NCBI GenBank assembly: GCA_937960755.1
Contig: CALGOL010000220.1
Span: 1-5,771 of the forward strand
Direction: 5' to 3'
Length of the DNA: 5,771 nt
Source of the DNA: an uncultured Azospirillum sp.
GTDB taxonomy: Bacteria; Pseudomonadota; Alphaproteobacteria; Azospirillales; Azospirillaceae
Below, in pieces: positions 5,516 through 5,771 of this stretch. The notes beneath the pieces are model-generated. The model searched no databases. It had not been told where the DNA came from and was given only the letters and a program-made list of their open reading frames with translations. The position numbers and the translations under genes are program-made. Position 1 is the first letter of the stretch; every line of letters begins with the position of its first letter.

Positions 5516-5771
5516 ATGAGCGAAAAATCATCTTCCGCCGCCGCGTCTCGCCGCCGCCTGCGCCGTGCTCGCGTCCTGTTCATCGTCAGACGAACCGAGC
5601 AATAAAAATCCGGTCTCCGCCGTCTTTCAATGCGGCGAGGTCGAAATGGAAACCCGTTTCATGCACCGCCGCATGGCTTTGTTCATCGACGGCGTCGCCT
5701 ATCCGCTGCAGCAGGCCGAAGCCGCCTCGGGCGCGCGCTATGTCGGCAGCGACAAGACGCGCAAGATCGAG
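5516..5771 (+). CDS. MliC-like lipoprotein, partial, with apparent frameshift near its start
   Basis: ATG 5516 has AAGGA at 5503-5507, 8 bases upstream, but that frame stops at TAA 5603-5605 after 29 residues. The frame one base later is open from 5520 to the right edge. It encodes LAAACAVLASCSSSDEP, a bacterial lipobox (L-A-S-C, Cys at 5577-5579), then FQCGEVEMETRFMHRRMALF and IDGVAYPLQQAEAASGARY. The last part fits the MliC family (membrane-bound inhibitors of c-type lysozyme), where a Cys-containing first strand and an SGA-x-Y segment are characteristic. Loss of one base between about 5519 and 5560, for instance one A of the five at 5523-5527, would join start, signal peptide and domain. 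Possible explanations are a sequencing error, a real mutation, or slippage. The only alternative start in the domain frame, GTG 5565, would leave no signal peptide. The predicted product would be a lipid-anchored envelope protein. It follows flgE by 37 bases; the end lies outside the window. Confidence 0.65.

Noticed and set aside
3988..5583. Long open frame of 531 codons on the minus strand across flgE
   Set aside because: It lies opposite flgE and part of flgD, both clearly identified. Its product is Gly/Arg/Val-rich with no recognisable domain, the usual shadow of a GC-rich gene in the opposite strand.
1..5771. Mobile elements, CRISPR arrays, tRNA or rRNA genes
   Set aside because: No transposase-like frame, regular repeat-spacer pattern or RNA gene signature was seen; the window is almost filled by flagellar genes.

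Overview
This window is a flagellar gene block from a GC-rich bacterium, most likely an alphaproteobacterium of the Rhodospirillales/Magnetospirillum type. That placement is an inference from the style of the flagellin (N-terminus MPVISTNTAANSALRYLNIN, C-terminus ending QANSMPENLLSLLR) and from base composition. No rRNA or other taxonomic marker is present.

Two divergent gene groups leave a 338-base intergenic region (3132-3469). Leftward, on the minus strand, lie flagellin (2307-3131), the filament cap fliD (589-2265) and the flagellin export chaperone fliS (48-551). An unidentified ORF follows; it overlaps the 3' end of fliS and runs off the left edge (1-73). Rightward, on the plus strand, lie the hook-scaffold gene flgD (3470-4150) and the hook gene flgE (4204-5478). 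They are followed by the start of a lipoprotein gene with an MliC-like (lysozyme-inhibitor) domain (5516-5771), cut by the right edge.

The genes cover two stages of one machine. FlgD caps the growing hook while FlgE subunits assemble under it. Later, FliS carries flagellin to the flagellar type III export gate, and FliD caps the filament so that flagellin polymerises. Hook (early/middle) and filament (late) genes facing away from a shared control region fits staged flagellar gene expression.

The main unexpected points are these. (1) The MliC-like gene has a good ribosome binding site and ATG in one frame, but its lipobox and domain are in the +1 frame, so it is frameshifted as read. (2) A lysozyme-inhibitor-type lipoprotein sits directly behind the hook gene. 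(3) The control region holds a perfect 20-bp palindrome 30 bp ahead of flgD, an AT-rich block with an inverted repeat, a cluster of CAAAG/CTTTG motifs, and a GGA-rich flagellin leader that resembles a CsrA-type target. No mobile element, CRISPR array, tRNA or rRNA was seen, and I found no wholly new system.
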